NCBI GenBank assembly: GCA_963932465.1 | Contig: OZ010791.1 | Coordinates: 318,366,283 to 318,430,282, forward strand | Reading direction: 5' to 3' | From: Maratus speciosus | Taxonomy: Eukaryota > Arthropoda > Arachnida > Araneae > Salticidae | Length of the DNA stretch: 64,000 nt | Shown: positions 13,051-26,520 of the stretch, piece by piece | How the letters are laid out: each line of letters opens with the position of its first letter | How positions within the stretch are numbered: position 1 is the first letter of the stretch | Position numbers and translations under genes: made by a program | Notes under the pieces: model-generated | Seen by the model: only the letters and a program-made list of their open reading frames with translations | Database searches by the model: none | What the model was told of the DNA's origin: nothing

Positions 13051-13257
13051 GTTTTGACTCTACCCGAGGCATTTTCAAAACAAATAAATAATAATATTCT
13101 GAAATTGCACGATCCATGATTCAGTAATCTGAATCACCATCTTCCGATAATTGCATGATTTCTTCAGATGGTTTTTCAGATTACTGCATCATGGATCGTG
13201 CAATTTCAGAATGTTATTGTTTATTTGTTTTCAAAATGACTCGGGTAGATTCGAAAC
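13051..13257. mobile_element. Foldback MITE, ~88-bp arms, 29-nt loop
   Basis: The left arm 13051-13138 and right arm 13168-13257 are near-complementary along their length: CTGAAATTGCACGATCCATG pairs with CATGGATCGTGCAATTTCAG, and ACCCGAG with CTCGGGT. A second, half-degraded copy lies at 47676-47810, so this is a family, not a chance hairpin. No flanking duplication is evident, leaving superfamily undecided. Confidence 0.7.
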
Positions 13258-13344
13258 GTATCAATAATTAAATAAAACTACTTTACTATTTTAAAAGTTT
13301 TAATAATACACATTTAAAAAAAGTTATTTATAAAAGCACAGACG

Positions 13345-13731
13345 CAGTATAACGGAGTACCGAAAATTGTCTCACTGTGTACCACAAGTAGTACACAGTG
13401 AGACAATGTATATATTTTCATAAATCATACATTTTTACACTCTATCAATAATTTTCTGCAGTTTATTATTTCTAATTAATGTTTCTAGATTTTCAAAATA
13501 TTAAAAATTGGAGCCTCGGGGGACAATGGCAGACCTTGGGCTACCTCCATGCAAATTTTCAGCCTCTTACATTTCATAAATTTCCCTAGCCATCCCACGC
13601 CCACACACACAGAGAGAAAGACATAGAGAGAAAAGAAAACTTTCTTTTATTAATAAATAACTTTTTTAACATCAAAACCACATAGTAGGTACACAATAAG
13701 ACATGTCTCACTGTGTACTTCCGTTACGCTG
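13345..13731. mobile_element. Possible MITE with CAGYRTAACGGA ends and internal hairpin
   Basis: The left end CAGTATAACGGAGTACC faces an inverted CAGCGTAACGGAAGTAC at the right end (13715-13731). Just inside the left end is a perfect 17-bp hairpin (13366-13382 with 13391-13407, containing GTCTCACTGTGTAC), and the same phrase recurs next to the right end and near 14060. The middle holds a GC-richer patch (13510-13600) and a CA/GA microsatellite (13600-13635). Ends resemble TA-target transposons but no clear duplication is seen. Confidence 0.5.
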
Positions 13732-14145
13732 TAACAAAGTGGATGCCACATCTGTTACATCAATTTCATCGCTTTAAAAAGTTTTTGTCGTTTTGCCGAA
13801 ATAGTCTATTATTAGATATAGCTAAGTTTGGTTAAGTAGATATATGTCATATTGAAGGAAATAAACTCTAAAATAGACACTTATGTAACTTTAACCACTA
13901 TAAAATAAGGAATTATTTACTATTTTGTCGGACGAGTAACTGAAGTGCCGAAACTACATCCATGTGTTGCATAAGATAAAGGTCGTTATGTGTGTGTGCC
14001 AGCTTGAAGAAAAAGTTACAACTATATGTCAAAGTGGCTGCTGTGTCGCTGGTGTACCATGTTTCACTGTGTACTGTTTCTAATATTAGCATTTCTCTTA
14101 AAAGAGTGTGGTGAAAATTAATATTACACTGTTAGATTAGAAATT

Positions 14146-14409
14146 GTGTTTAGACATATATATAAATGTCAATTACATGTTTATAAATGTTAAAAAGCTA
14201 GACTAAAGAAAATGTGTTTAGACATATGTATATAAATGTCAATTACATGTTTATAAATGTTAAAAGGCTAGACTAAAGAAAATGTGTTTAGACATATATA
14301 TAAATGTCAATTACATGTTTATAAATGTCAAAAGGCTAGACTAAAGAAAATGTGCATAGACATATATATAAATGTCAACTACATGTTTATAAATTTTAAA
14401 AAGCTAGAC
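14146..14409. repeat. 68-70 bp minisatellite, ~3.9 copies
   Basis: Units begin GTGTTTAGACATAT at 14146, 14214 and 14284 and GTGCATAGACATAT at 14352. All share AATGTCAATTACATGTTTAT (with small changes) and AAGCTAGACTAAAG. Copies are over 90% alike, so the array is young or homogenised. The frame at 14284-14472 is an artefact of it. Confidence 0.9.
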
Positions 14410-15562
14410 CTCTTTCTTCATTCAATTCTAATAACTAATTGTATTTCACAGTTTTTGTTCAACGAAGTATAATCTTTTGACTGAAATCTAATGCATAATT
14501 TGATGACTCTCCAAAATAATTATCTTTCAAAATTGACTCAATTTGATAAAAGAATACCCTGAGACGCATAATATTGTAATAGAAGAAACAACAATAATAA
14601 TAATTAATGATGAATTTTTATGATAAATCGATAGTACATATAAAATGAAGTTTAAAAAAGCAAAATATCGACAATCTAATTAATTGCAGATATTTTTGTT
14701 TAAAGATAAGTTTCCAGTGATTTATAAAATAATAAAGATTACTATATTTCGTTACTTGCGTGACTAACAAAAATTCTCTATGGATATTGTTTTCAAATTT
14801 TCTTATTTTCTGAAAAAAATGGACGATTGTAATTTTTGAGAATTTTGTTTTCAATAGAAGAAGATAATAAAGAAATTTGCTTGGAATAAATTATCAGAAA
14901 AATGAGAAACACGCTAAGCATTCCAATAAACGCACAATATTGCATAACTTATTGCGCAACAGAAAATGAAACTGCATACAATTTAATTATTTTTGTTAAA
15001 TTATTGATCTTTTTATATTTAAAATTAAAAAATGCGATACTGATATTTCCTATGAAACCGTTGATGAACCGTTTCACTGTTTACGAATTCTTTATAACTT
15101 TTTTGGCCCGATTTACTTCTTAAATAACATCAGTTTTGGGAACATTATTCTCTCAACATGACAATAACATTTTGTGAATGTGACTGAATTCCTAAAACAA
15201 TTTTACAAAGAGTGAGTGTGCAATCGTGATAAATTTTATTTTAGCCTTAAGCTATTATGGGCTAGTCAATCCAAGGCGTCTGTTTATATTTACACAGGAT
15301 ATTCGTAATAAAGGTATGTTAAGAAAATAATCTCATTTGAGACTTACCTTATTATTACATTCAAAATATGCATTTAAAATGCAGAGTATATGTTAGGTAC
15401 CGGACAGGTATATGAAATCTCGAATTCTTAGATTATTTAACTGTTTACGACGCATATATTTTGCAGTACAATTGTACGAATATATAGTCAGCTGGAAAAT
15501 AAGCACAATATTTGTACTTGACAAGGCTATAACTAGGAAAGTTTTAAATAAAGCGAAATTGA
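14410..15562. other. AT-rich stretch without recognisable genes
   Basis: The frames at 14618-14854, 14902-15123 and 15393-15605 have Ile/Leu/Phe/Lys-rich, chance-like translations without recognisable motifs. No repeat structure noticed. Confidence 0.45.
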
Positions 15563-15797
15563 TAAACTTTAAAATATACTTATAACTATTTAAAAGGTGA
15601 CACAAACATATAAAAATATTATTTAATGCAATCCTGAGATCTCATGCGTTCATTTTCAAATGGAAAGATGACTGACTGAATAGAAATACATTTTAAAAAT
15701 AAAAATAAAATAGTACGCATGCGCAAGCAGAGTTCAGTCCATTTCTCTGCAGAGGGGTGAAAAGATCAGTTCATACTATCAGGAGGTCTTGAAATAT

Positions 15798-16010
15798 TTA
15801 GGATATTATAACAATTCGCGGGAATATTATAAGAAAGGACACGTTACAAACATTATCGCTTTTAAGTAAAATTTCAGTGAATTCACGGATTATTGAAGAG
15901 TAATGGTTAGACGTTGAAATAATCATTTTATCTATTTCGAAGTTTATCTGAATATTTTCTTTTTCATGCAATATGGATAAAGCTGTACTTGGTTGGTTAA
16001 ACTTGATATC
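15798..16010 (-). pseudogene. Inverted partial copy of the same GIY-YIG C-terminus
   Basis: The minus strand reads SDIKFNQPSTALSILHEKEN, then IISTSNHYSSII, closely matching the plus-strand copy at 16303-16500 and lacking the TAG that follows SDI there. It ends in unrelated residues near 15800. Because this arm keeps a sense codon where the other has TAG, that stop arose after the arms were made or in only one template. Confidence 0.65.
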
Positions 16011-16041
16011 AGAATAACCAAGACAGAAGAATGAATTAAGT

Positions 16042-16548
16042 TTGAACAAGTCTATTTATTTCACGTTTGATTATATATCACAGCTTTATGAGAGATTGAG
16101 ATATGCATTACTAAAATATAGTATTAATTTAATAGCTAAACCTCCAACAAAATTGGAAGAATTGATTCGCAATAAAATTGATCCTATTCCTTATTATGAA
16201 AAAGCAGGAGTTTACATAATCCCATCCAATAGAGAACAAAATAAGAGTTTATCTTATATTGGTATGACATATTGAAAATTTAAGGAAAGATTAAAACAGC
16301 ACTTTTCTGATATCTAGTTTAACAAACCAAGTACAGCTTTATCCAGATTGCATCAACAAGAAAATATTAAGATAAACTTTGAAAAAGCTAAAATGATCAT
16401 TTCAACGTCTGATCATTACTCTTCAATAATCCGTGAATCTATTGAAATTTTACTTAAATGTGATCATGTTTGTAACGATGTCCTTTCTTATAATAATCCC
16501 GCGATTTGGTATAATATCCTAAATATTTCAAGATCTCCTGATAATTAG
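16042..16548 (+). pseudogene. GIY-YIG endonuclease domain of a Penelope-like element (dead)
   Basis: One reading frame from 16042 to 16548, broken by TGA at 16273-16275 and TAG at 16315-16317. The GIY half reads KAGVYIIPSN and the YIG half SYIGMTY, about ten residues apart as in GIY-YIG nucleases. It is followed by KFKERLKQHFSDI, then STALSRLHQQENIKINFEK and a C-terminal NNPAIWYNIL. The order matches the C-terminal endonuclease of Penelope-like retroelements. The upstream reverse transcriptase is missing. The fragment at 49345-49665 is a diverged relative with residue spacing preserved. Confidence 0.7.
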
Positions 16549-16772
16549 AACTGATCTTTTCACCTATCTGCAGAGAAATGGGCTGAACTCCGCTTGCGCA
16601 TGCGTACTATTTTGTTTTTGTTTTTAAAATGTATTTCTATTCAGTCAGTCATCTTTCCCTTTGAAAATGAACGCGTGTGTGTTCGATAGATCTCAGGGTT
16701 GCATTAAATAATATTTTTATATGTTTGTGTCACCTTTTAAGTAGTTATAAGTACATTTAAAAGTTTATTAAT

Positions 16773-17319
16773 AACAAGGTGAAAATTTCCTTCACGACAC
16801 TAGTGTTTAATTTTAGTGTTTTGAATCTATTAAAACGAAATTGTTCTTTTTAAATTATTATTTTGATAATGCTTCATTTTTTTAAGAATAATGTACAGTT
16901 TTTCTGATAATAAAATTAAGAAAAATACAGTCGTGCTAAGGATAAGGAGGGTAAATTACGTTCAAGGGACTTGGAATTGATGAAAAATCGATTTTTTAAT
17001 TTTTTTTGTTAAAAATATGTTTTAACTTCTGTAATATATTGGCACAAAATTTTGAAAAGATCTCACGATTGTAAGCGTATCAATGATACCTTTGATTATC
17101 GTGACAACCCTTTAAATGCCTAGCCCACATCAGTGTTTAGTCTTGAATTTCTTTTCTGAATTAGGAATATGATGTATGGAAGAAGAATTACGTTTATCTG
17201 CGACTTTAACTGTCAGTAAATTGTTGTTTACGTGTGCTACGTTGTTTTCACTTCTTGACTGTGTTATTTTAATATTTAATTAAAGAAGGCTTTTTTAAAG
17301 ACTAAATCTTTTTGTTTAG
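16773..17319. other. AT-rich stretch, nothing recognised
   Basis: No protein-like frame or repeat found. It ends in a pyrimidine-rich TTTTTGTTTAG that could serve as the acceptor for the next entry. Confidence 0.4.
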
Positions 17320-17586
17320 ATTGCAATCTCTTATTTACATCTAACCAGTGTCTGTTTATTTAAGTTTACAAACGGTTTTCACGCTGACATTTATATTAAT
17401 GCTCCTCCAAAGCGTAAAGCTTATGCTTATCATACGAAAAATAATTGGAGGTGTAAAACAAAAGATGATGTTTCGAAATCCGGTAGGGCTACAAATATGC
17501 CGAAGTCGAATATCAAACTCCAAAATTTTTCTTTCAGTAATGATAATATTAAAGGTTCTCATGTTGAAGACTCTAGTAAAAACTAG
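17320..17586 (+). CDS. Exon-like open frame of unknown protein (possible terminal exon)
   Basis: Following an acceptor-like TTTTTGTTTAG (ending 17319), 88 codons are open to TAG at 17584-17586. There is no ATG near the start. The peptide is hydrophilic and Lys/Asn/Ser-rich with features such as HADIYINAPPKRKAYAY and NNWRCKTKDD, unlike the hydrophobic chance frames nearby. A different frame over the same bases (17348-17593) and the antisense frame (17356-17562) look like shadows. AATAAA occurs near 17854. It could be a last exon, or remains of a transposon ORF; I recognise no family. Confidence 0.3.
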   Translation: MAISYLHLTSVCLFKFTNGFHADIYINAPPKRKAYAYHTKNNWRCKTKDDVSKSGRATNMPKSNIKLQNFSFSNDNIKGSHVEDSSKN

Positions 17587-19654
17587 TTCGTAAAATTAAA
17601 AAAAAAAATGCTATTCGTAACAGAGAACACTTATCTACAAACCGAAAACGCATTACATACTTAGCAGGATATTTTTTAAATTAACGAATGTGTGAGGTTT
17701 GTGTACTTTTTTGCTGGTGAAACATTACAACTTAAATTTTCGAACTCTGAACGTAACTGTAATCTAATGCAATTATTTCGTATTATACGTATTTTGTAAT
17801 ACATATTTTTATGTATTTAATACATTTAAAAATTGTTTGAACATATGTTGCAATAAAATGCGCTCAAAGTAAGATAATTAAATTATTCACATTTTTCACC
17901 AGTTCTCTCGTCATTTCTGTTCTCATAAGTTTTTCAATAAAAGCCTCTAATTGTAATTACATATTCATCCACTCGAAGGATATTGGTATAATTTTAAAGA
18001 TAAATACGTAGTAACATAAGTAAGTTAATATTAAGAAAGCTGAAATAGGTTTTTACTGTATTTCCAATGTTTAAAATCTTTAAATTGATATTTCTCACTT
18101 TTCTATTTTTTGATACTATGCTTAAAACACTAAAACGAATATGTGTTAAATCACGCAATTAGTTTTTGTATCCTCAATATAGTGCACGTAATGAAAAAAA
18201 AAAGAAACGTTGAAGAAATCGCGTTTTTGTTGTGTTTTTGCCTATATTTGTATATTTTATTTTATTTTTCTCACAAACTTATCCATTAATAATAATATCA
18301 ATCCTTATTATAATCTGATAAATATCCTCGCAAAAATCATGGTAGACTTTTAAGAACTATAGGAGAAGAACTATTTTTTTTTAAATTCTTAAATAAATAA
18401 ATAAATAAATAAAATTTTCAATCTGAACCCACAAAATGATTATTTATCTTGTCAAAATTTGTTTTCCTTAGTATTACGTATAATAATATGTGTATAGAAT
18501 AAGTAAATGTATATCAGTTAAAAAAATCTTCTAAGATTACAAAGTCCCCATAACTATAAATATGTTGTCTAAAGCATTAAACTAAACTATCTCGAAACAT
18601 TGATTTTAACGGTTTAAAACTTTTTTTTTAGGTTATAAAAATATGATGAATTTTTATTGATTTTGTACTTTCCATAATATTTTTTTTTTGTTCCAGGTAT
18701 AATTGAGGGATAACTTATTAAGCAGTATCAAAAAGAAATGACGCTCAAAATTACATAGGAAAACTAGTGGACTTTGAAAACTAGTTTCGTACGTTTAATT
18801 TGATTATACGATATTCAATCTTTTGATCAAAGATTTTTACAATTTAACAAATGTTTTAATTTCTATAAAACGTAAATAAATAAAGGAAAAAAAGAAGTAA
18901 TAGTTTAAATGCTTTACAGTCTTCCTAACATATGATCAAACTTCAGTTAATTTCGCCATTTTAAATATTTCGGACCCCAATAAAAGAATCCTTAAGACTA
19001 AGAATAGTTAATTTGATTTTGCTAAATGGTGATTTGAATGCTGATTCTTAGCTGCTGTGACAAAAATTGCCGCATAGATACTGCAGGGGCAGGGCTGCCA
19101 TAGGTGACTATTTTTTAATTATATTTCGCACCGCTTTTACAAAACAAAAATCATTTTCATACATTTTAACCACATTTGGAAGGGAAAAATACTTCAAAAT
19201 ATGTTATTTTAAATAGTGGTGCGAATAGATTATAAAAATTGTCTCCTGTGAAGCCCTGAAACTGAAAGCGGTCACTGAGCCAGCTTGATCTAAAGGTAAA
19301 TAGAGGCTCGATTAATTCATAGGATACAGTTTCCTTACTGACCTTTTTATACATTACTTTTATAATTCAAATTCACTCATTCAGACGAATTTTATTGTAT
19401 CTGAAGTTAAACTGAAAATTAAATTTTTTAGTATCTATATAGTTATACTTAAAATTACAAGTTAAACTGTGAAAATTGAAAAACTCCCTGTGAAACCACT
19501 AACAGTAGTTACGGGTTAGTTTGGCATCTGTCCGTTGCCACATCACAGTTTGAAAAATGTCAAGAATTTTTAATTATATTTATATATATATGTATAATGT
19601 GTATATATATATGACATACTATAAATGCTAAATAAATTTAAAATGTGTATATAT
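17587..19654. other. AT-rich stretch without recognisable genes
   Basis: Contains a short (AAAT)n run near 18392-18412 and TATATG microsatellite DNA at 19580-19660. No protein-like frame was seen. Confidence 0.4.
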
Positions 19655-19810
19655 ATGTTACCGTGAAAGACCGAAATCTGGAGAATGTCGACTTTCACCG
19701 GTGAATGTCAACATTCACATAGTCGCTTGGTGTATGTCCAAACTATTTGTTAAATATCCTTATACACCTTACACCGGTCGACTTACACCGGTGAAAGTCG
19801 ACAATCACCA
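19655..19810 (+). repeat. Dispersed palindromic repeat E, copy 1 (inverted partner 23440-23600)
   Basis: Begins next to a TATATG microsatellite with GTTACCGTGAAAGACCGAAA and continues as iterations of the self-complementary TTCACCGGTGAA (19694-19705) and GTCGACNTNCACCGGTGAA. The reverse complement of 23440-23600 matches the first ~60 bases nearly base for base (GGAGAATGTCGACTTTCACC shared), then diverges. Confidence 0.75.
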
Positions 19811-20032
19811 TACAATAATGGTGAATGTTGAATATGTCGGAAATTTGCGTTTACTTCTCCGTGTTTCAGGCTCGATCATTAATTTTTAAATCATAAAAAC
19901 ATTTTAATCGTCTGTAATCCAAAGGTATGCTTCGACAGAGGTATCTCCGTATATTTTTCTGGTATGAAATTTTAAATATTCTGAAACATATATACAGACG
20001 ATTGCTATTTCATACAAGCTTTGAATTATTAT

Positions 20033-20351
20033 TTAACCGGTTGAGTGCGGAGCAGCGCGATACCGCTCCTCATGTGCCAAAATTTCAGGAAGCGCGATAG
20101 TGCTACTCTTGTTATGTGCCACAATTTCGGGAAGCGCGATAGCGCTCATTTTAGTTTATGCTAAAATTGCGGAGAGGGTGATAGTGCTCCTATTTGTTGT
20201 CTCAGTGTGGTGTGCATTTAAGTTTGTTGCACTAGCAAAGCGTGCAATTTCTGTAATCGTCCGCTTGCAAGTAACTTTTTACTATACAACCCATACACTT
20301 TCGGATTTTTGGCATATATCCACAAGATGTGCTCCACAGTCAAACGGTTAA
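20033..20351. mobile_element. piggyBac-type MITE with TTAA target duplication
   Basis: TTAA at 20033-20036 and 20348-20351 bracket a 311-bp element whose ends are inverted: CCGGTTGAGTGCGGAGCA left against CCGTTTGACTGTGGAGCA right. A duplicated TTAA and CC-starting ends are the hallmark of piggyBac-type transposons. The left half holds about three 40-43-bp tandem units with the phrase GCGCGATAGNGCT and ATGTGCCANAATTTC. This is the cause of the local GC rise. The 83-codon frame across it is incidental. Confidence 0.75.
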
Positions 20352-21061
20352 TCCATTCGGGGCCTAACGTCCTATTAAGGGGTCTCAGGACAGTTAATCT
20401 TTAAAAATTTCGAAACTTTAATTTTTTTATATGTTAAACTCGTATCTTTTCTGAACAATTTGATATAATTGTTTCCTTGAAATTCCCTTTACAACAGAAG
20501 TTATGGCTTTTAGAATTATACCTTCTTAGTAGCTGAAGCGGAGTTTCCAAAACTTTGAAGTCATTTTTCTCGAAATGACGTTTTTGGGCATAATGCACAC
20601 GATATCTCAAAAACTCCTGATTTTTTTCATGACATTTTCAAAACATGTGTTTCTTATTAGTATATGTGTTAGTATTTAGTTTCTTATTAACTGAACTTAA
20701 AATTTCCTTTTTACTATTCAAAAAATATTTTTTTAAGTGATTATATTGTTGAAATTTTCTAAATTTTGCATTAGCTAAATGCAACTTTGTATTAAAAATA
20801 TAAAAATGCTTTAAATACAAATTTATTTAGATTCAAGGTAATTATTATAATTTGAAGTATAAGCACCAATATTTTCGTTCTAGTTGCAAAATTTATTTTG
20901 TAATCGCGCGCGTAATCTGTTATTCCGATTTTCTGCATCATTCATCTCAATAAAAATTGTGTTTTAAAATCAAATACATTTTAAGCTATTAAATGTTGTA
21001 AATGGTCTTTTTTTTTTCATTTTTTCCAATTTTAAGAGTCCTGAGACCTGAAATGAGTACT
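20352..21061. other. Intergenic, with repeat fragment and a short inverted pair
   Basis: Includes the partner of the 1822-1882 repeat at 20461-20521 and a short inverted pair, GGTCTCAGGAC near 20380 against GTCCTGAGACC near 21040, which might be ends of a ~680-bp degenerate element. No coding signal. Confidence 0.4.
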
Positions 21062-22740
21062 ATTTTGTCTTAACAAGTAGTTTTGTTATTATCTCCATGT
21101 AATATTGATAGAATCCTAATTCTAGTAATGTATCCATTATCCATTCAATTTTCTTTTTTTTACAATATAGAAATAGTTTACTTTTATAAATTTTACATAT
21201 TTAATAGAGTGATTGTGTTTTTTTTATGACTATTGTTTTCTCCTAATAGTATTTTTGCCATAAAAATTATGATAACAAATAAGGCAAAGATTGCTATTTG
21301 TTAAAAAATATAATAGAAATCTAGAAACGTAATTACCCGAAAAAACTGTTTCAGGTATATTGGTTGCATTGGCCAATATTTTTAGTTATCGCTAACAAAG
21401 TTGGCAATTTAGCGGAAATTCTGGATTCAAAATATCTACCACTTTTTTTTTTTTAAATGGCAATTTTCATTATATTCATTCAATGAAAGTCTGTCATTAA
21501 ACAAACGAAAATTATTATTAAAAAATTCAGGTATTTTCTTAATATAAAATTACTCTTAGTTTTCAATACTAATCAATAACATTTGAACTGAAATACCAAT
21601 ATTGATAAAATATTAGGTTTAGTTAGGAAATATTTGTAGTGAAACGTGAATGCTGCATAAAGGTTGCTGTGCATTTAGTCCAAGAGCTGTTAAACATTTT
21701 AGGGAAGATATTTGAGGCAGCCTGAAATTTGTGCAACACTTCTTTTGTAATGGCTGAATACAAAATCGAATATCTGGCTGAAGGATCGTGGCCCAAAAAC
21801 TGTTCCAGACACGTGTCAAGTGCCATTTTTTGACTACCCAAAAAAGGTATTTGAGGCACGCTGAGATTGAGACAGAATAATATTTATAGTTAGAAAAAAA
21901 TATTTTGAAAATGACAGACACTTTAGTCGGCCCAAAATCTGTGCCAGACACGTGTCAAATGCCATTTTGCCAAAAATGGCACTTTTGCCATTTTTGGCAC
22001 ATTTGTGCCATTGTGCCACTTGTGCTATTTTTGGCAAAATGGCACTTGTACGTGTCTGCACAGATTTTGGGCCGACTAAAGTGTCTGTCATTTTCAAAAT
22101 ATTTTTTTCTAAGTATAAATATTATTCTGTCTCAATCTCAGCCTCAAATACATTTTTGGGTAGTCAAAAAATGGCACTTGACACATGTCTGGCACAGTTT
22201 TTGGGCCACGATACTTCAGCCAGACATTCGATTTTGTATTCAGGCATTACAAAAGAAGTGTTGCACAAATTTTCAGGGAGCCTCAAATACCTACTCAAAA
22301 ATGTTCAACAGCTCTCCTACTAATTGTAATAATCTCTAACAAAACGTCAATATTGTAAAAATACTTACTCTATGTTGGAAATATTAATAGTGAAATCGCA
22401 AAATATTTTTTCAAAGCACTGCACAAGTATGTACAATCTGTAGGTTGAAACATTTGTCTCAAAGTAGGTTTTATTTTTATAAGTTTTATTTTATCTCATA
22501 GAAACAAATAAAATATGTAAATTTTATTAACTTAATCGAAAATTTTACATATTAGGAAAAAAAATGAATGTAACGGATACTGAAGTCAAAGGCATTTAAT
22601 CATATGTTTTAATGTTGACTTCAGCCATACCTTTTCATACTTTCACATGTATGACATTATTAGAATTAGAATACTATCATTACTACATGGAGATAATAAC
22701 AAAACTAATGGTTAAGGCAAAATAATATTAAATGAAAAGA
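21062..22740. mobile_element. Multi-layer foldback element
   Basis: Outer inverted pair: 21075-21125 (TTAGTTTTG... type, with TTTTGTTATTATCTCCATGT) against 22660-22735. Inner inverted pair: about 21680-21985 against 22040-22320, sharing GAAAATGACAGACACTTTAG and the phrase CAGACACGTGTCAA. The very centre (21960-22050) is itself built of GCCAAAAATGGC / GCCATTTTTGGC palindromes. Each inner arm holds the CCAAAA.CTGT.CCAGACACGTGTCAA module twice. The three similar open frames at 21619-22339 come from this symmetry, not from genes. Non-autonomous DNA transposon or foldback element; superfamily unknown. Confidence 0.65.
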
Positions 22741-22749
22741 CGTGTTCTC

Positions 22750-23107
22750 TTAACCGCTTGAGGGACGATGGAATATATTATATCCCCCCTAATTTTAATC
22801 AAGATTTGCACTAAAAACATGTAATTACACATTTATTTTATAACTTTGATGGGAAGAATTTGTAAAATAGCTTTTCTTTATTTTGAAAAATTTTTTTGCT
22901 CATTCCGGTGTGAAATCAACATTACGGAAACACAATTATTTGTCCCTGAAAGGGCTAATGGGACACTTCACCCCACATGAGTCAAATAACAATTTCATGA
23001 TTCCAAGAATAGCGACCGGCTTCATATCACAAGTAATTCAGAATATTCAATATTTGATACCAGAAAAATAAACTGAGAAATACACGTGTCCAATCCGAAC
23101 CGATTAA
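22750..23107. mobile_element. Possible degenerate TTAA-flanked MITE
   Basis: TTAACCGCTTGAGGGACGAT at 22750 faces an inverted TTAATCGGTTCGGATTGGAC ending at 23107. TTAA on both sides and CCG-like starts suggest a piggyBac-type MITE, but end similarity is only about 60%. Confidence 0.3.
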
Positions 23108-23231
23108 GCATTGTGAAATATGCACGCTGCACTTAGTTTTAGCAGAAAGCACTTTAGAAAGTATTTTAGAGTAGAGTACTTGAAAAAAAATTGTTTTCTT
23201 GTTTTCTCTCAATTAATGTATTTAATTTTTC

Positions 23232-23259
23232 AAAAAAAAAAAAAAAAAAAAAAAAAAAG
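23232..23259. repeat. A28 homopolymer
   Basis: Uninterrupted A-run; could be the tail of a retroposed sequence on the plus strand, but nothing recognisable ends here. Confidence 0.9.
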
Positions 23260-23439
23260 ATCACGACTCACTCACTATTTATTCAATATAAATTAGGATA
23301 TTGAAAAAAAAATTAAGAAAACGTTGCGCGCACTATCAAACCTAGCATAAAACTGACAAAGCTGACTGATTCGCAGTAGAACAAATAATTTGGCGATAGA
23401 CTGTATGCCTCTATGTTAAATACCGCTTCTCTTTTCGAC

Positions 23440-23600
23440 CTTCACCAGAGCATATGTGTGATTGCCGACATTCTCCGGTGATAGTCCGAATGTGCAAGTA
23501 TATAATCAAATATTCGGTCTTTCACCGACATTTTTGGTATATGTTGACATTCACCGGTGAAAGTCGACATTCTCCAATTTCGGTCTTTCACAGTAACATA
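23440..23600 (-). repeat. Dispersed palindromic repeat E, copy 2
   Basis: Inverted relative to 19655-19810. Contains TTCACCGGTGAA at 23550-23561 and several GTGAAAGACCGAAT variants, and abuts a (TA)n tract (23599-23620), just as copy 1 abuts a TATATG tract. Confidence 0.75.
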
Positions 23601-23722
23601 TATATATATATATATATATAAGCTCAGAAAAATCAAAAGTAAAACTAAAAGTAAAATATAAAAATAAAAATAAAAATAAAATCCATGCGATAAGCGCTAC
23701 AGCTGCATATAACCACACAGAT

Positions 23723-25501
<1,779 letters not shown>

Positions 25502-25599
25502 GATGAGACAGAATAGTTTTGAACTATTCTGAATATTAAATTTTTTAATTTTTCATAATATTAGATAAAATAAACAATTTAATAAGAAATTTTACTGCA

Positions 25600-26520
25600 A
25601 ATATGAAAAATGACAAAAAATATTGCATCGACAATCTGTTCTGTAGCAACGAAAGAAATAGTAGTAATATATTTGCGCGATAAAAACAGTAATATACTTA
25701 ATAACGATAACAAAATTTATATTCATGTCTGCAGCAGACCATTTTGACAGTGTTCCCATAATAAGAGATAACAACATCCTAAACCCATTTATTTATATGG
25801 CATTTCACATCTTCACATACTTATCCCGCATACTTTGAAACTCCGATCGTCAGATGATTCATTCGACATATCATCAATTAGAAAAAACTTGAGGTATGGC
25901 ATCATATAACTAAATATCGTACAAAACATAATCGTCTAACATTCTGCAATTTCCATAAATGATTTAGGTTAAAGATAATTTCATTTGAATACACTGGTGT
26001 AAAATCCGGAACTGTGTTTCGTATGCAGTCTAAAATATATTTTTTTAGAAAATGAGCTTTAGGTTTCCTTTAAAAGTTAACTGACTCGGGTTAAATTGCA
26101 AAATCAATATAACTTTCAAAAAGACCATTACAAAACAGTTTCAAAGTTTTCAATTCAAAAGGTGAATATGAATCGTGTTTAAGGCATTCCCGTGAATACA
26201 TTGCATAATCTAGAAAACGTAGCTAGTACGTACACAATTGAAATGTTTACCTTAATTCTAAAACATAAGTTTTCATGTTGATACTTTTTTTTAAATTTAA
26301 AATTAATAAATATACATAATGATTAAAATGTGTCCCTGAATATATTAAATTCATTAAAACAGCTAGGGAAAATAAAAGAATTTTTCGTATAAAACTAACC
26401 AATATTATTTGAATTGAATTGTAGATATTAAAATTGACCGTTCTATAATTGTTTATTTATGAATATGTATTCTTAAATTGAATAGTTTCTAATGGATTAT
26501 AATAATAAAACCTTTGCTGA
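25600..26520. repeat. Degenerate dispersed repeat, copy 2 (partner 7990-8900)
   Basis: Collinear with 7990-8900. Shares GTGTTTCGTATGCAGTCTAA (near 26011), GCAATTTCCATAAATGATTT and AAAACAGCTAGGG. The minus-strand coding trace here is more damaged than in copy 1. Confidence 0.55.

Larger units (their letters stand above)
15563..16772 (+). mobile_element. 5'-truncated Penelope-like element with inverted terminal copy
   Basis: Two inverted arms, about 15563-16010 and 16303-16772, flank a ~290-bp centre. Arm anchors include AGGTGACACAAACAT against ATGTTTGTGTCACCT and TGACTGACTGAATAGAAATA against its complement. The centre plus right arm encode a GIY-YIG endonuclease C-terminal region on the plus strand; the left arm repeats the last part on the minus strand (15798-16010). 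Penelope-like elements pair a reverse transcriptase with a GIY-YIG domain and often carry partial copies in inverted or tandem orientation at their ends, which fits. No reverse transcriptase is left. Copies in the two arms differ by many substitutions, so insertion is old. Confidence 0.65.

Noticed and set aside
21619..22339. Three related frames of 78-144 codons suggesting a gene family
   Set aside because: The similarity comes from the inverted repeat; frames are on both strands and lack recognisable domains.
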